This document shows, one piece after another, positions 47,763 through 56,214 of a stretch of DNA of 64,000 bases (the stretch's first letter is position 1; every line of letters begins with the position of its first letter). The position numbers and the translations under genes were made by a program. The stretch is from Krasilnikoviella flava (lineage in GTDB: Bacteria; Actinomycetota; Actinomycetes; Actinomycetales; Cellulomonadaceae), in NCBI RefSeq assembly GCF_900167525.1, contig NZ_FUZQ01000001.1, positions 248,001-312,000 on the forward strand, read 5' to 3'. A model generated the notes under the pieces. That model did not search any database and had not been told where the DNA came from. It was given only the letters and a program-made list of their open reading frames with translations.

Positions 47763-49724
47763 CTACCAGCGGGCGAGGGAGATCTGGCTGATCCTGACCT
47801 TCTTCCCGTCGCTGACCTTCCGCAGGGTCACGGTGCCGTCCGTGTGGTCCGGCAGCGTGACCGTGAAGACACGGTCGCCGTCGCGGGGCTTGCCGAAGTC
47901 GAGCGTGGCACGCACCTTGCCCGCCACCAGCACCTGCAGCTTGCCGTCGGCGGGGTTCGTCGGACCGCGCAGGACGACTCGCCGCACCTGGTTGGCGCTC
48001 TTGAGGCTGATCGTCTTGCCGCCCGTGGCCGTCTGGTACGCGTAGTCGCCGTAGTAGATCGTGTGGTTGACCTTCTTCCACCCGCTCGAGAACGACCAGG
48101 ACTTGGGCATGATCGTCGTGCTGGTTCGCACGAGCGTCGTCATGGGCCCCCGGTGGTACTTCTGGCCGACGGCCCGCACGGCGATCTCGCGCGCCGTGCC
48201 GCGGTCGAGGTTCACGGTGACCGACGTCGCCGTCGTCGCCGACCTGAGCACGCGCCAGTAGTTGGTGCTGGGCATGTCGGAGCTCCAGTGCGCGTCGCGA
48301 TAGAGCACCTGGTAGTAGCGGGCGCCGGAGACCTTCTTCCACTTGTACGTGGCCTTCGTGGACCACTGCACCGGGTACTGGGCCGCCGACGGCGCGTACC
48401 GCGTCGGGGCGGCGACCGCCCACCGCATGGAGCCGTACTTCTTGATCGCGGCCGCCTTGCGCGACGCCGCGCCGTTGCGCAGCGTGCCCATCTTCTCGGC
48501 GAGGTAGCGGCCCGGGCAGGCCGTCTCGTTGGTCGTGCGGTGCATCAGCACCGTGGGAACCCTGACCTTCGTGCCGGGCTTGGCCCGGGTCCCCGACCCG
48601 GTGCTGCCGCCGGTGAGCAGGGTGGTCGTCCCCTTCGGGTCGATCCGGTACTGGTACGACTTCCAGGCGATGACCTTCGCCATGGCCGTGAGCAGCGCGC
48701 TGGTGGGCCGGGCGGTGTCGAAGTTGCCCATGGCGGACACCCCGATCGTGCCCGTGTTGTACCCGCCGGCCTGGGCGCCGATCGGGTTGTCGACGCGCGC
48801 GTCCTTGCGGCCCTGGAAGATGTTGCCGTACTTGTCGACCAGGAACTGGTAGCCGATGTCCGGCCAGCCGCGCGACTTGGTGTGGTACGCGTAGATGCCG
48901 CGCACCAGCGCGGCGGACTGGCTCTCCCGGTAGCTGTTCGTGCCCGCCGTGTGGTGCACGTAGATCGCCTTGAGCGCCTTCGACGTCTCGGGCCAGCTCC
49001 CCGACAGCGACTCGTCCGCGCCCCACCCGGACCGGGTGACGACCGACGGGCGGATCTCGAATCCCGTGCCCGCGCCGGCGGAGGCGGCCGGGTCGGAGTC
49101 CTGCCCGACGTTGGCGTCGGCGCGCGACGTGCCCGGGTCGACGACGTCCACCTGGAGCCCGCTCGGCGGTGTCCCGTCGGCGGTGCGCACCCGGGCCTGC
49201 ACGCCGTCGGCGCCGGTCGACACGATCGGCTCCGTCCCCGCGCGGCCGCCGTCGACGGTGACGCCGTCCAGGCCCAGGGACTGCCAGTCGCTCCAGCGGC
49301 CGTCCTCGCGCACCCGCACGGCGACCTCGGTGACCTCGCTCCCGGTCGCCTCGTCCCAGGTGACGCCCGCGACGAGGAAGTCCTGCGTCGCCGTGCGCTC
49401 GCTCAGCGCCGCCAGGTCGCCCTCGTCGGGCTCATTCTGCGTGAGCGCGGCGGCCGCGCCGTCGGGAGCGATCTCCTTCGCCAGCTCGGACTTCTCGGGG
49501 GCGACGTGCTCGTGCCCGACCGCGTCGTCGAGCGCCCCCTTCTGCTGCCGCGCGTCGGCGTCGATGCCGCGCACGGGCACGTGCTCCACGTCCGGGGCCA
49601 CGGCGTGCGCCTCCGGCACCGGGAGCGAGACCGTGGGGAGCACCACCCCCGCGAGGGCCAGCGCCACGACGGTCGTCGTCGTGACGGCGGTCCGGGCCGT
49701 CTTTCGAGCCACGCGTGTCGTCAT
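47763..49724 (-). CDS. Secreted N-acetylmuramoyl-L-alanine amidase (PGRP/Amidase_2)
   Basis: 653 aa, ATG 49724. Signal peptide in the first 40 residues (VARKTARTAVTTTT then hydrophobic). An N-terminal region (45-225) with a beta-rich, Gly/Asp-rich module precedes the amidase core (about 228-412): SGWGADES, IYVHHTAG, GWPDIGYQFLVDKYGNIFQGR, and HRTTNETACPGRYL. The H of VHHT and the H-x7-C pair match the zinc site of T7 lysozyme-type amidases. A C-terminal beta-rich part (430-653) may bind the wall. It is divergent from the SpoIID-like gene, and the pair suggests coordinated wall cleavage around polymer attachment. Confidence 0.9.
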   Translation of the reverse strand: MTTRVARKTARTAVTTTTVVALALAGVVLPTVSLPVPEAHAVAPDVEHVPVRGIDADARQQKGALDDAVGHEHVAPEKSELAKEIAPDGAAAALTQNEPDEGDLAALSERTATQDFLVAGVTWDEATGSEVTEVAVRVREDGRWSDWQSLGLDGVTVDGGRAGTEPIVSTGADGVQARVRTADGTPPSGLQVDVVDPGTSRADANVGQDSDPAASAGAGTGFEIRPSVVTRSGWGADESLSGSWPETSKALKAIYVHHTAGTNSYRESQSAALVRGIYAYHTKSRGWPDIGYQFLVDKYGNIFQGRKDARVDNPIGAQAGGYNTGTIGVSAMGNFDTARPTSALLTAMAKVIAWKSYQYRIDPKGTTTLLTGGSTGSGTRAKPGTKVRVPTVLMHRTTNETACPGRYLAEKMGTLRNGAASRKAAAIKKYGSMRWAVAAPTRYAPSAAQYPVQWSTKATYKWKKVSGARYYQVLYRDAHWSSDMPSTNYWRVLRSATTATSVTVNLDRGTAREIAVRAVGQKYHRGPMTTLVRTSTTIMPKSWSFSSGWKKVNHTIYYGDYAYQTATGGKTISLKSANQVRRVVLRGPTNPADGKLQVLVAGKVRATLDFGKPRDGDRVFTVTLPDHTDGTVTLRKVSDGKKVRISQISLARW

Positions 49725-49882
49725 GCTCGTCTCCGCTCGTCCAGCTCTGGTCGATCATGGTCGCGCCGGGCACCTGACCCGCACGACGATAGGGACGGAT
49801 CCGCCCGCCAGCACCTCGAACGGGGCGGGCGTCCTCCGGATGCCCGTGCGCCGCCCCTGGGGCACAGTTCTTGAGGGGGTGC
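49725..49882. other. Divergent gap between amidase and SpoIID-like genes
   Basis: 158 bp without a credible small gene. It must hold the promoters of both secreted-protein genes, but no boxes can be assigned. Confidence 0.5.
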
Positions 49883-51244
49883 ATGACCATGACGCACGAG
49901 TTCTCGATCCAGCACACCGCGACGCCGCCGTTCCGACGGCGCCGGTCGCGCGCGCGGTCCGTCCTGGCAGCGGTCGTCTCCGGCGTGCTGGCCGCCGCCG
50001 GAACCGTCGTCGGGACGACGTCCGCGCAGGCCGCGGTGCCGTCCTCCTTCACGCTGACCGGCTCCGGCTTCGGGCACGGCGTGGGGATGCCGCAGTACGG
50101 CGCGTACCAGATGGCGCGGCAGGGGTCGGCCAGCTGGGACGTCCTCCAGCACTACTACTCCGGCGGCAAGGTCGCCTGGAGGACCACGACCGGCAACAAC
50201 ATCCTGGTCCAGGTCTACGGCAAGGACCCCGTGGGCCGGTCCGGCTACGGGGACACGAAGACCACGACCAGGGTCACGGTGAGCGGCGGCGACTGGCGCC
50301 TGGGCAACGAGGACGGCAAGACCCTGGCCGCCGGCACCGGCACCGAGACCTTCGACGTCACCGTGACGGCCGGCGGGCGGTCCCGGATCACGGTGAACGG
50401 CACCAAGTACTACGACCAGCTGCTGCGCATCAACTGGTCGGGCACCCGGTACTACAAGCCCACCGGGAAGACGGCGGTGGCGACGATCGCCGGGGCGCAC
50501 GGCTCGTACAAGCACGGCCGGCTCACCGCGACGGCCCGGGGCGGCGTCCCCAACATCACCAACGACGTGCTGCTCAACACCGAGTACCTGTACGGCATCG
50601 CGGAGATGCCGTCGTCGTGGGGCCTCAACGGCGGTCTGTCGGCGCTCGCCGCGCAGGCCATCACCGCCCGCTCGTACGTCGTGACCAAGCCGCTCGCCGC
50701 CGCGTGCCGGTGCAACGTCGTCGACGACGTGCGCGACCAGTACTACTCCGGCTGGAAGAAGGAGAGCGAGGGGACGGGCGCCAGGTACGGCAAGGTCTGG
50801 AAGAAGGCCGTCGACGCCACCACGTCGAGCCGCACCAGGGCCCGGGTGCTGACCTACGGCGGCACGGCGGTCGCCGCGCACTACTACTCCTCCAGCGGCG
50901 GGCGGACGGCGAACTCGGAGGACGTGTGGTCGTCGCGCATCGCGTACGAGCGCTCCGTGTCCGACCCGTACAGCAAGGCGGCGCCCGGCAACTCGTACGC
51001 GTCCTGGACGCGCAAGCTCACCCAGGCGCAGGCGCGCACGCTGTTCGGGCTGGCCGACGTGCAGTCGATCAGGGTGAGCGCGAAATGGTCGAGCGGTCAG
51101 GCCCGCACCCTCACGGCGACGTCGTCGACCGGGAGGACGGCGACGGTCACCGGCAAGGCGGACACGATCCGCTCGAAGGTGGGCGCGCGGACCACGGCGG
51201 GCTCGATGCCCGCCGCGTGGATCACGAAGATCGCCGCCGGCTAG
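49883..51244 (+). CDS. Secreted SpoIID/LytB-domain protein
   Basis: 453 aa; ATG 49883 has GAGGGG about 6 nt upstream (ATG 49889 and TTG 49871 are alternatives). A basic FRRRRSRAR stretch then a hydrophobic core and AQA give a signal peptide. GSGFGHGVGMPQYGAYQMA and the HYYSGG that follow come first, then YLYGIAEMPSSWGLNGGLSALAAQAITARSYVV, with the Glu that is catalytic in SpoIID. The order is the reverse of endospore SpoIID but common in actinobacteria. Predicted to cleave or bind glycan strands of the wall. No endospore context exists here. Confidence 0.85.
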   Translation: MTMTHEFSIQHTATPPFRRRRSRARSVLAAVVSGVLAAAGTVVGTTSAQAAVPSSFTLTGSGFGHGVGMPQYGAYQMARQGSASWDVLQHYYSGGKVAWRTTTGNNILVQVYGKDPVGRSGYGDTKTTTRVTVSGGDWRLGNEDGKTLAAGTGTETFDVTVTAGGRSRITVNGTKYYDQLLRINWSGTRYYKPTGKTAVATIAGAHGSYKHGRLTATARGGVPNITNDVLLNTEYLYGIAEMPSSWGLNGGLSALAAQAITARSYVVTKPLAAACRCNVVDDVRDQYYSGWKKESEGTGARYGKVWKKAVDATTSSRTRARVLTYGGTAVAAHYYSSSGGRTANSEDVWSSRIAYERSVSDPYSKAAPGNSYASWTRKLTQAQARTLFGLADVQSIRVSAKWSSGQARTLTATSSTGRTATVTGKADTIRSKVGARTTAGSMPAAWITKIAAG

Positions 51245-51252
51245 CCTCCGCC

Positions 51253-51298
51253 GGTCGAGCCCGTCGAGACTCCGTCCTGGGGTTCGGCGAGCTCAACC
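51253..51298. repeat. Palindromic element copy 4 (diverged), spanning a sulfotransferase stop
   Basis: The left arm (GGTCGAGCCCGTCGAGAC) is conserved; the right arm has four changes. On the minus strand GGTCGA has become GGTTGA, and this TGA is the stop of the sulfotransferase at 51293. Confidence 0.7.
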
Positions 51299-52393
51299 GG
51301 CGTCGACGGTGAACGCGTCGAGGTCGAGCCCGTGCGCGGCGAGGGCGCGCCGGGCGCGGCCGACGTCGGCATCGTCGAAGAACTGCTTCCACTGCCCGAT
51401 CGAGCCGTCGCGCGTGAAGTAGCCGTCCAGCTTGACCACCATGGAGCGACCGGTGAGGTCCTCCATGGCGCGGATGGTGGAGATGTCGGACAGGGCGAGG
51501 GCGCGGTCGACGGCGTCGTCCACGAGCGGCAGGCCGAGGAAGCGCACCACCTCGCGGAAGCGCGCGCCCGGGTCCTTCTTGAGGTCCTCGTACGACGCGA
51601 CGTGCACGTCGGGGTCGTCGCGGTAGCTGTCCAGGGTGAGGTAGTGCAGCGCGTACGTGTCGAGCATCGGCTCGATGACGTCGCGCGGGTGCGCGGCCTC
51701 CTCCCGGCGCTGCGGCCGCTGCTTGATCGTGTAGTGGTACAGCGACACGACGTAGTCGAGCGGGTTGCGGTACAGCATGATCTTGCGGCCGGGCGAGAAG
51801 GCGAACGGGTCGACGTCGTGCCGGAAGTGCTGCATGGTCACGTCCGAGACACCGTGCCCCGCCAGCAGCGCGCAGGGCGTGCGGTACGGCTCCGCCTCGC
51901 GGAACACCTGCCAGCGGTTGTTGCCGTAGAACTCCTGCTGCAGCTGGGGGTAGGAGATCGGGCGCTCCACACCGGGGGCGGCGAGGGCGCGCGCATAGTT
52001 GGTGAGGAAGAACCGCATCCAGTGCGTGCCGGACTTCTGGATCGTCGCGACGGTCACGAGGTCCGCGGCGTGCAGGCGGCCGAACGCCTCGGCGAAGGCG
52101 TCCCCGCGCTCGGCGGCGAGCGTCCCGAGACGCCAGCGGGCGACGTCGCCCAGGTAGCGCAGCGCCTCGCCCGGGTCCGGAGGCAGGGCCGCGACCACCG
52201 CGGCGTCCTCGCCGGCCCGCAGCCCGACCAGGGCGCCGGCGAGCCGGGCGTCCTTCGACGTCGTGCCGGCGTGCGCGGCCAGCGTCTCCCAGTCGCGGGT
52301 CAGCAGGGCGCTGCCCAGGTGCGGGGGCAGGTGCTCCTCCGCGGCGGCGCGGACCTTCCTCGCGGTGCGCGAGGCCGTGAGCCAGCGGGCCAT
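51293..52393 (-). CDS. Sulfotransferase domain protein
   Basis: 366 aa, ATG 52393 with GGAGGAAG 6 nt upstream. An N-terminal helical region (1-105) precedes a Sulfotransfer_1 domain: TVATIQKSGTHWMRFFL (PAPS loop, about 112), LLAGHGVSD and KIMLYRNPLDYVVSLYHY (3'-phosphate site, about 205), then YEDLKKDP and a late R/W-containing block (GRSMVVKLDGYFTRDGSIGQWKQ region, about 330). It lies 2 bp after the sialyltransferase-GT8 gene, in the same operon. Predicted to sulfate the glycan made by that enzyme. Confidence 0.88.
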   Translation of the reverse strand: MARWLTASRTARKVRAAAEEHLPPHLGSALLTRDWETLAAHAGTTSKDARLAGALVGLRAGEDAAVVAALPPDPGEALRYLGDVARWRLGTLAAERGDAFAEAFGRLHAADLVTVATIQKSGTHWMRFFLTNYARALAAPGVERPISYPQLQQEFYGNNRWQVFREAEPYRTPCALLAGHGVSDVTMQHFRHDVDPFAFSPGRKIMLYRNPLDYVVSLYHYTIKQRPQRREEAAHPRDVIEPMLDTYALHYLTLDSYRDDPDVHVASYEDLKKDPGARFREVVRFLGLPLVDDAVDRALALSDISTIRAMEDLTGRSMVVKLDGYFTRDGSIGQWKQFFDDADVGRARRALAAHGLDLDAFTVDAG

Positions 52394-52395
52394 CG

Positions 52396-54318
52396 TCACT
52401 TCCTCCGGTTCCGGTAGTACTGCACGAGGATCCCGCTGCCGACGGCGGCCGTGGCCAGCGGTCCCTTCGCCCGCTCCAGGGTGCGCAGCGCGTCGCGGCG
52501 GCGGCCCAGCCGCATGCTCGCGATCGCGAGCTGGCGCTGCTCGGCCGTGGTGAGGCTCCGCTTGCGCGCCGTCTCGCCGAGGAGCCGGGCCGCGGGCTCG
52601 GCGCGGCCGGCGGCCAGGTGCGCCTTGACCGCCCGGAGCACCTCGGCGGGGGGCTCGGCCGTCGTGGTCGACAGGTCGGTCTGGCGGCGCAGGTCGCGGA
52701 TCAGCTCGTTCTTCTCGGCGCCCGTGAGGTGGTCGAGCCACTCCAGGTCGAGGGTGTCGTAGCGGTCGTCGCCGCCCGCCGGCTCCCACGGCTTCTTGCC
52801 CACGTAGTGCAGCACCCGCACGTCCTCGTCGTGGAAGAGCGCGGGGTGGTGGGAGAAGATCCGCTTCGTCGTGTTGTTCTCCGGGGGCAGGGCACGCCAC
52901 GTGTCGAAGAAGATGTTGAGGAAGCCCTGGTCCCCGCCGTCGTACGACGGGGTGTGCGGCAGGCGGGACATCATCGCCTCGAACGTGGCGTACGACGGCG
53001 TGAACGCGAACACCCCGGAGTTGAAGACGCCGGGGTTCGGCGCGTCCAGGCCGGCGTCGGGGACGGCGGCGAAGTCGTCCCCGGCGAACAGGTCGTCGAT
53101 GTTCTGCCGCACGACGGCGTCACTGTCCACATAGACCGCACGGTCGAGGAAGTCGAGCCGGAAGACGTGCAGCTTGGTGTAGGTGGCGGCGAACCTCTCC
53201 TGCACCTTCTGCGGTCGACCGCCGGCACCGTTCGCCCGCAGCACCGGGTTGACGATCGGCGGGACGTCGAGCGTGAGGATGCCGCTCGCCGCGAGCGCCG
53301 CCTTGTCGGCGTCCGGGGTGCACAGGGCGACCAGCGGCACGTCCGTGACCGCGCGCAGGGAGTTCGCCAAGGCCCGCGCCCCGTGGTGGTACGAGCCGGA
53401 GACGACGGTGACGAACGCGCAGCGACGGCCGTCGACCTCCTTCCACAGGGGCCCGTCGACCTTCGGCACCGTGAGGGCCTGGACGCCACCGGTGGCCGGC
53501 AGCTCGATCTCGACGGTGTCCTTGGTGGCGGCGACGCTCGACCCCTCCCCCGGCCCCAGGTGCGGGCGGCCGGCGGGCAGGTCCTCGGCCGGCGGCACGT
53601 ACAGGTGCAGCATCTCCGACTGGCTCACCGAGCGGACGGTGGCGTCGGGGTACGCAGCGAGGCACGAGCGCAGGAACGCGAGGTCGGTGTCGAGCCCGTG
53701 CGCTGCCTCGTACCCGGGCGTCGCGTCCTTCGCCTGCAGGCCCAGCTCGGCCACCTGCGGCATCGTGTAGCCGTATCGCACGTCCTTGGACTCGTACAGG
53801 TCGATGCCCGCGAGGTAGATCTCGCGGAAGCCGACGCCCAGCCCGAACGCCAGGGCCTGCATGCCCGTCGTGGGCAGGCCCGGCCGGCTCATGAAGTGCC
53901 GCGCGAGACGCGGGTTGCGCGCCGGCACGCTCCACGAGTCCAGCTCCTCGACGTCGACCAGCGGCTCCAGCCCGTACCGGTCGCCGTCGCGGTGCGCGGC
54001 GTGGCGCATGGGCGACAGCACCCGGCGCACGTCGTAGCGGCCCGACCGGATCTCGTCCTGGAGCCGCTTCTCGAGCTGCTCGTGCGGCACGGCGCTGAAC
54101 CACGCGTCGACGCGGTCCCCGACGTGGTAGTTGCTCTCCAGGAAGAACCAGTTCATCCGGAAGACCACGACGTCGGCCGGGATGCGGTGGTAGGGCGGCA
54201 TCGCAGACGACGGCCCGTTGCCGACGATCAGCAGGGGCCGGTCCGTGAGGTCGGCGAACGACGTGATCTCCGGCTCGCCCGGCTCGCGGCCGAGCGGGAC
54301 GCTCCGCATGGTGGGCAT
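52396..54318 (-). CDS. GT42 sialyltransferase fused to glycogenin-like GT8 domain
   Basis: 640 aa, ATG 54318 with AGGAG upstream. Residues 25-260 match Cst-type (GT42) sialyltransferases: LLIVGNGPS with N34, VVFRMNWFF with N56, REIYLAGIDLY with Y175, and H207 in AAHGLDTD. Spacing N34-N56 (22) and Y175-H207 (32) equals that of Cst-II N9-N31 and Y156-H188. Residues about 300-530 form a GT8 domain: FVTVVSGSYHHGARALANSL, AVYVDSDAVV (DxD near 395), FNSGVFAF and DQGFLNIFFD. Thus one protein may add a nonulosonic acid and a hexose. The remaining 100 residues are TPR-like helical. Upstream leader carries 14-bp tandem repeats. Confidence 0.85.
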   Translation of the reverse strand: MPTMRSVPLGREPGEPEITSFADLTDRPLLIVGNGPSSAMPPYHRIPADVVVFRMNWFFLESNYHVGDRVDAWFSAVPHEQLEKRLQDEIRSGRYDVRRVLSPMRHAAHRDGDRYGLEPLVDVEELDSWSVPARNPRLARHFMSRPGLPTTGMQALAFGLGVGFREIYLAGIDLYESKDVRYGYTMPQVAELGLQAKDATPGYEAAHGLDTDLAFLRSCLAAYPDATVRSVSQSEMLHLYVPPAEDLPAGRPHLGPGEGSSVAATKDTVEIELPATGGVQALTVPKVDGPLWKEVDGRRCAFVTVVSGSYHHGARALANSLRAVTDVPLVALCTPDADKAALAASGILTLDVPPIVNPVLRANGAGGRPQKVQERFAATYTKLHVFRLDFLDRAVYVDSDAVVRQNIDDLFAGDDFAAVPDAGLDAPNPGVFNSGVFAFTPSYATFEAMMSRLPHTPSYDGGDQGFLNIFFDTWRALPPENNTTKRIFSHHPALFHDEDVRVLHYVGKKPWEPAGGDDRYDTLDLEWLDHLTGAEKNELIRDLRRQTDLSTTTAEPPAEVLRAVKAHLAAGRAEPAARLLGETARKRSLTTAEQRQLAIASMRLGRRRDALRTLERAKGPLATAAVGSGILVQYYRNRRK

Positions 54319-54367
54319 GGGGTGGGCTCCTGTCGGGTCGTACCTGTCGGTGCTGTCGGTGCGGTGC

Positions 54368-54409
54368 GGTGCTGGCGATGCGGTGCTGGGGATGCAGTGC
54401 TGGCGATGC
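54368..54409. repeat. Three 14-bp tandem repeats upstream of the sialyltransferase gene
   Basis: GGTGCTGGCGATGC occurs three times head to tail (54368-54381, 54382-54395, 54396-54409), the second and third with one change each. A further short repeat (TGTCGGTGC twice) adjoins it at about 54349. Confidence 0.75.
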
Positions 54410-54421
54410 GGTGTCGGCAGG

Positions 54422-55864
54422 TCAGCGCGGGCGCACGAGGCGGCGCGCCCGGTTCGCGGCCCGCGAGACGAGCGAGCCGCGCGCGAGGGAGGCGCGGAAG
54501 TCGCGCAGCGAGGCGCGCGACTCCTCGACCTCGGCCCCCAGCGTGCGGATCTGGGCGTCCTTCGCGCCGAGCTCGGCGTCCTTGGTGCGCAGCCGCTCCT
54601 CGGCGCGCGCCTTCTCCAGCGACGCGTCGTAGGTGCGGGCGGCGAGGCGCCGCTCCTTCGGCGTCAGCGGGGTGAAGGACGGCGCGACGGCGACGCCCGT
54701 CAGGCGCTCGTAGATGGTCGCGAGGTTCGCCAGGGTCGTGTCGTACAGGCCGCGCCGGGTCGCGGCGAGCTCGGCGCGCAGCGCGACGCGGCGCTCGGTG
54801 ACGTCGTGGATCGTGGCGTAGAGGTCGTCGGTGAAGGTGTCCGCGCGCGGGTCGAGCGCCCACTCGGGGTGCCCGAGGTCGGTCGCGAAGTACCGCGTCT
54901 TGTGGTGCACGTACAGCGACAGCGGGATCGCGCCCATGCCGAACGGCACCATCTGCGCGTGCCCCCGCGTGCCGAGGATGACGGGCAGGTCGGCGAGATC
55001 CTGCACGCCCCGGAACAGCACGTCGCGGCTGCCCCACAGCACGCGCTCGGAGTCCACGAGCCCGCGCTCGCGCAGCACGTCGCCGAACAGCGTGTCGGCG
55101 CGGGCGTGCGGCACGCTCACCAGCTCCCAGCCCTCGCCGCGCAGCCGGGCGAGGACGTCGGCCTGGTCGGCGTAGATGCGGTCCCGGTCGAAGCCGGCCG
55201 CGATCTGCCGCTTGCCGACGATGGACTCCACGGCGAGCACTCGGCCGTCGCCGGCGGGCCCGGCGCGCCCGTCGAGGCGCTCGCGGTACAGGTCGGGGAA
55301 GAGGTACGACGAGATCGTCGTGGGGCACGGCTGGTACTCGACCCGCTCGGGGTCGTGGTCCACGTACTCGCGGACCGTGCGCACCGAGCCGTGGTTGCGC
55401 AGCCCGAAGAAGACGGACTTGTCGAGCGTCAGGTTGAGGTGCTCGCGGAACGGCTCCGCGAAGTCCTCCTGGTCGATGAACCGGTTGTTGCCGACGGCGA
55501 AGACGACGATCGGCACCTCGAGCCGGCGCAGCTGCTCCAGGGAGATGTTCCACTGCCACCCGGAGCGCGCGTTCGCGTTGGTGTCGCGCAGGAAGAGCCC
55601 GCCACCGCCCACGACCACGGCGTCGTAGTGCTCGTTGATGTGGTCCACGAGGCGCGGCCCGACCGGGTCACGCAGGGACCGGCTGCCCGCGACCTCGAAG
55701 GCCGCGCCCCCCGCGAAACCCTCGAAGGTCTCGCGGACGGCCTCGAACAGGAGCGTGTCGCCGTAGTTCCCGTACGTCTTGATGTCGAAGTGGAACAGGC
55801 GCAGGCGGCGCCCCGGTCGGGGTTCTCCGGAGGTCGGTCGCACGGCGGCGGCGTGAGTCGGCAC
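54422..55864 (-). CDS. Polysaccharide pyruvyl transferase family protein
   Basis: 480 aa from GTG 55864; a TTG at 55897 is the alternative and neither has a clear ribosome-binding site. Fold markers: KTYGNYGDTLLFEAVR (about 28-43), VVGGGGLF, VVFAVGNNRF, FFGLRNHGSVRT, YQPCPTT, and GTRGHAQMVPFGMGAIPLS near 330. A C-terminal coiled coil (about 420-470, KDAELGAKDAQIRTLGAE) follows. It is a paralogue of the product of 60271-61740. Predicted to add a 4,6- or 3,4-pyruvate ketal to a hexose of the polymer. Confidence 0.87.
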   Translation of the reverse strand: MPTHAAAVRPTSGEPRPGRRLRLFHFDIKTYGNYGDTLLFEAVRETFEGFAGGAAFEVAGSRSLRDPVGPRLVDHINEHYDAVVVGGGGLFLRDTNANARSGWQWNISLEQLRRLEVPIVVFAVGNNRFIDQEDFAEPFREHLNLTLDKSVFFGLRNHGSVRTVREYVDHDPERVEYQPCPTTISSYLFPDLYRERLDGRAGPAGDGRVLAVESIVGKRQIAAGFDRDRIYADQADVLARLRGEGWELVSVPHARADTLFGDVLRERGLVDSERVLWGSRDVLFRGVQDLADLPVILGTRGHAQMVPFGMGAIPLSLYVHHKTRYFATDLGHPEWALDPRADTFTDDLYATIHDVTERRVALRAELAATRRGLYDTTLANLATIYERLTGVAVAPSFTPLTPKERRLAARTYDASLEKARAEERLRTKDAELGAKDAQIRTLGAEVEESRASLRDFRASLARGSLVSRAANRARRLVRPR

Positions 55865-55995
55865 GGCGCGAGCGTAAGCACCGGATGGCCGCCGCAAGGC
55901 CGGAATCCGGCCCGATCACCGGCTGCTCATCGACTGTTCATCTGCGGGCCAGCCGGTGCTCCGTGCGTGTTCTCCCACGGGCGCCGGGCCCTGGC

Positions 55996-56214
55996 TCACA
56001 GCGGGCGGGCGTCGCTCTCCAGCAGCACGGGGATGCCGTCCCGGACGGGGTACGCGAGGGGCCGCTCCGGGTCGGTCGAGCGCAGCTCCGGCTGCCCGTC
56101 GGGGCCGACCGCGTCGACCAGCTCCGCGCCGGTCACGGGGCAGCGCAGGATGCCCCGCACCCAGGGGTCGATCCCGGCCGCGCCGGGGTTCTCGGGTCGC
56201 GTGCCGTCGCTCAT
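55996..56214 (-). CDS. Trm112-like small protein
   Basis: 72 aa, ATG 56214 overlapping the manB stop as ATGA. WVRGILRCPVTGAELVD and YPVRDGIPVLLESDARPL are the Trm112/YcaR family start and end. The second Cys of the zinc knuckle is replaced (CPVT), as in many actinobacterial members. These proteins sit next to manB in many actinobacteria; its role is unknown, possibly a chaperone or activator of a partner enzyme. Confidence 0.85.
   Translation of the reverse strand: MSDGTRPENPGAAGIDPWVRGILRCPVTGAELVDAVGPDGQPELRSTDPERPLAYPVRDGIPVLLESDARPL

Noticed and set aside
45864-49874. A 1336-codon open frame on the plus strand
   Set aside because: Lies opposite three well-supported minus-strand genes; composition typical of high-GC shadow frames.
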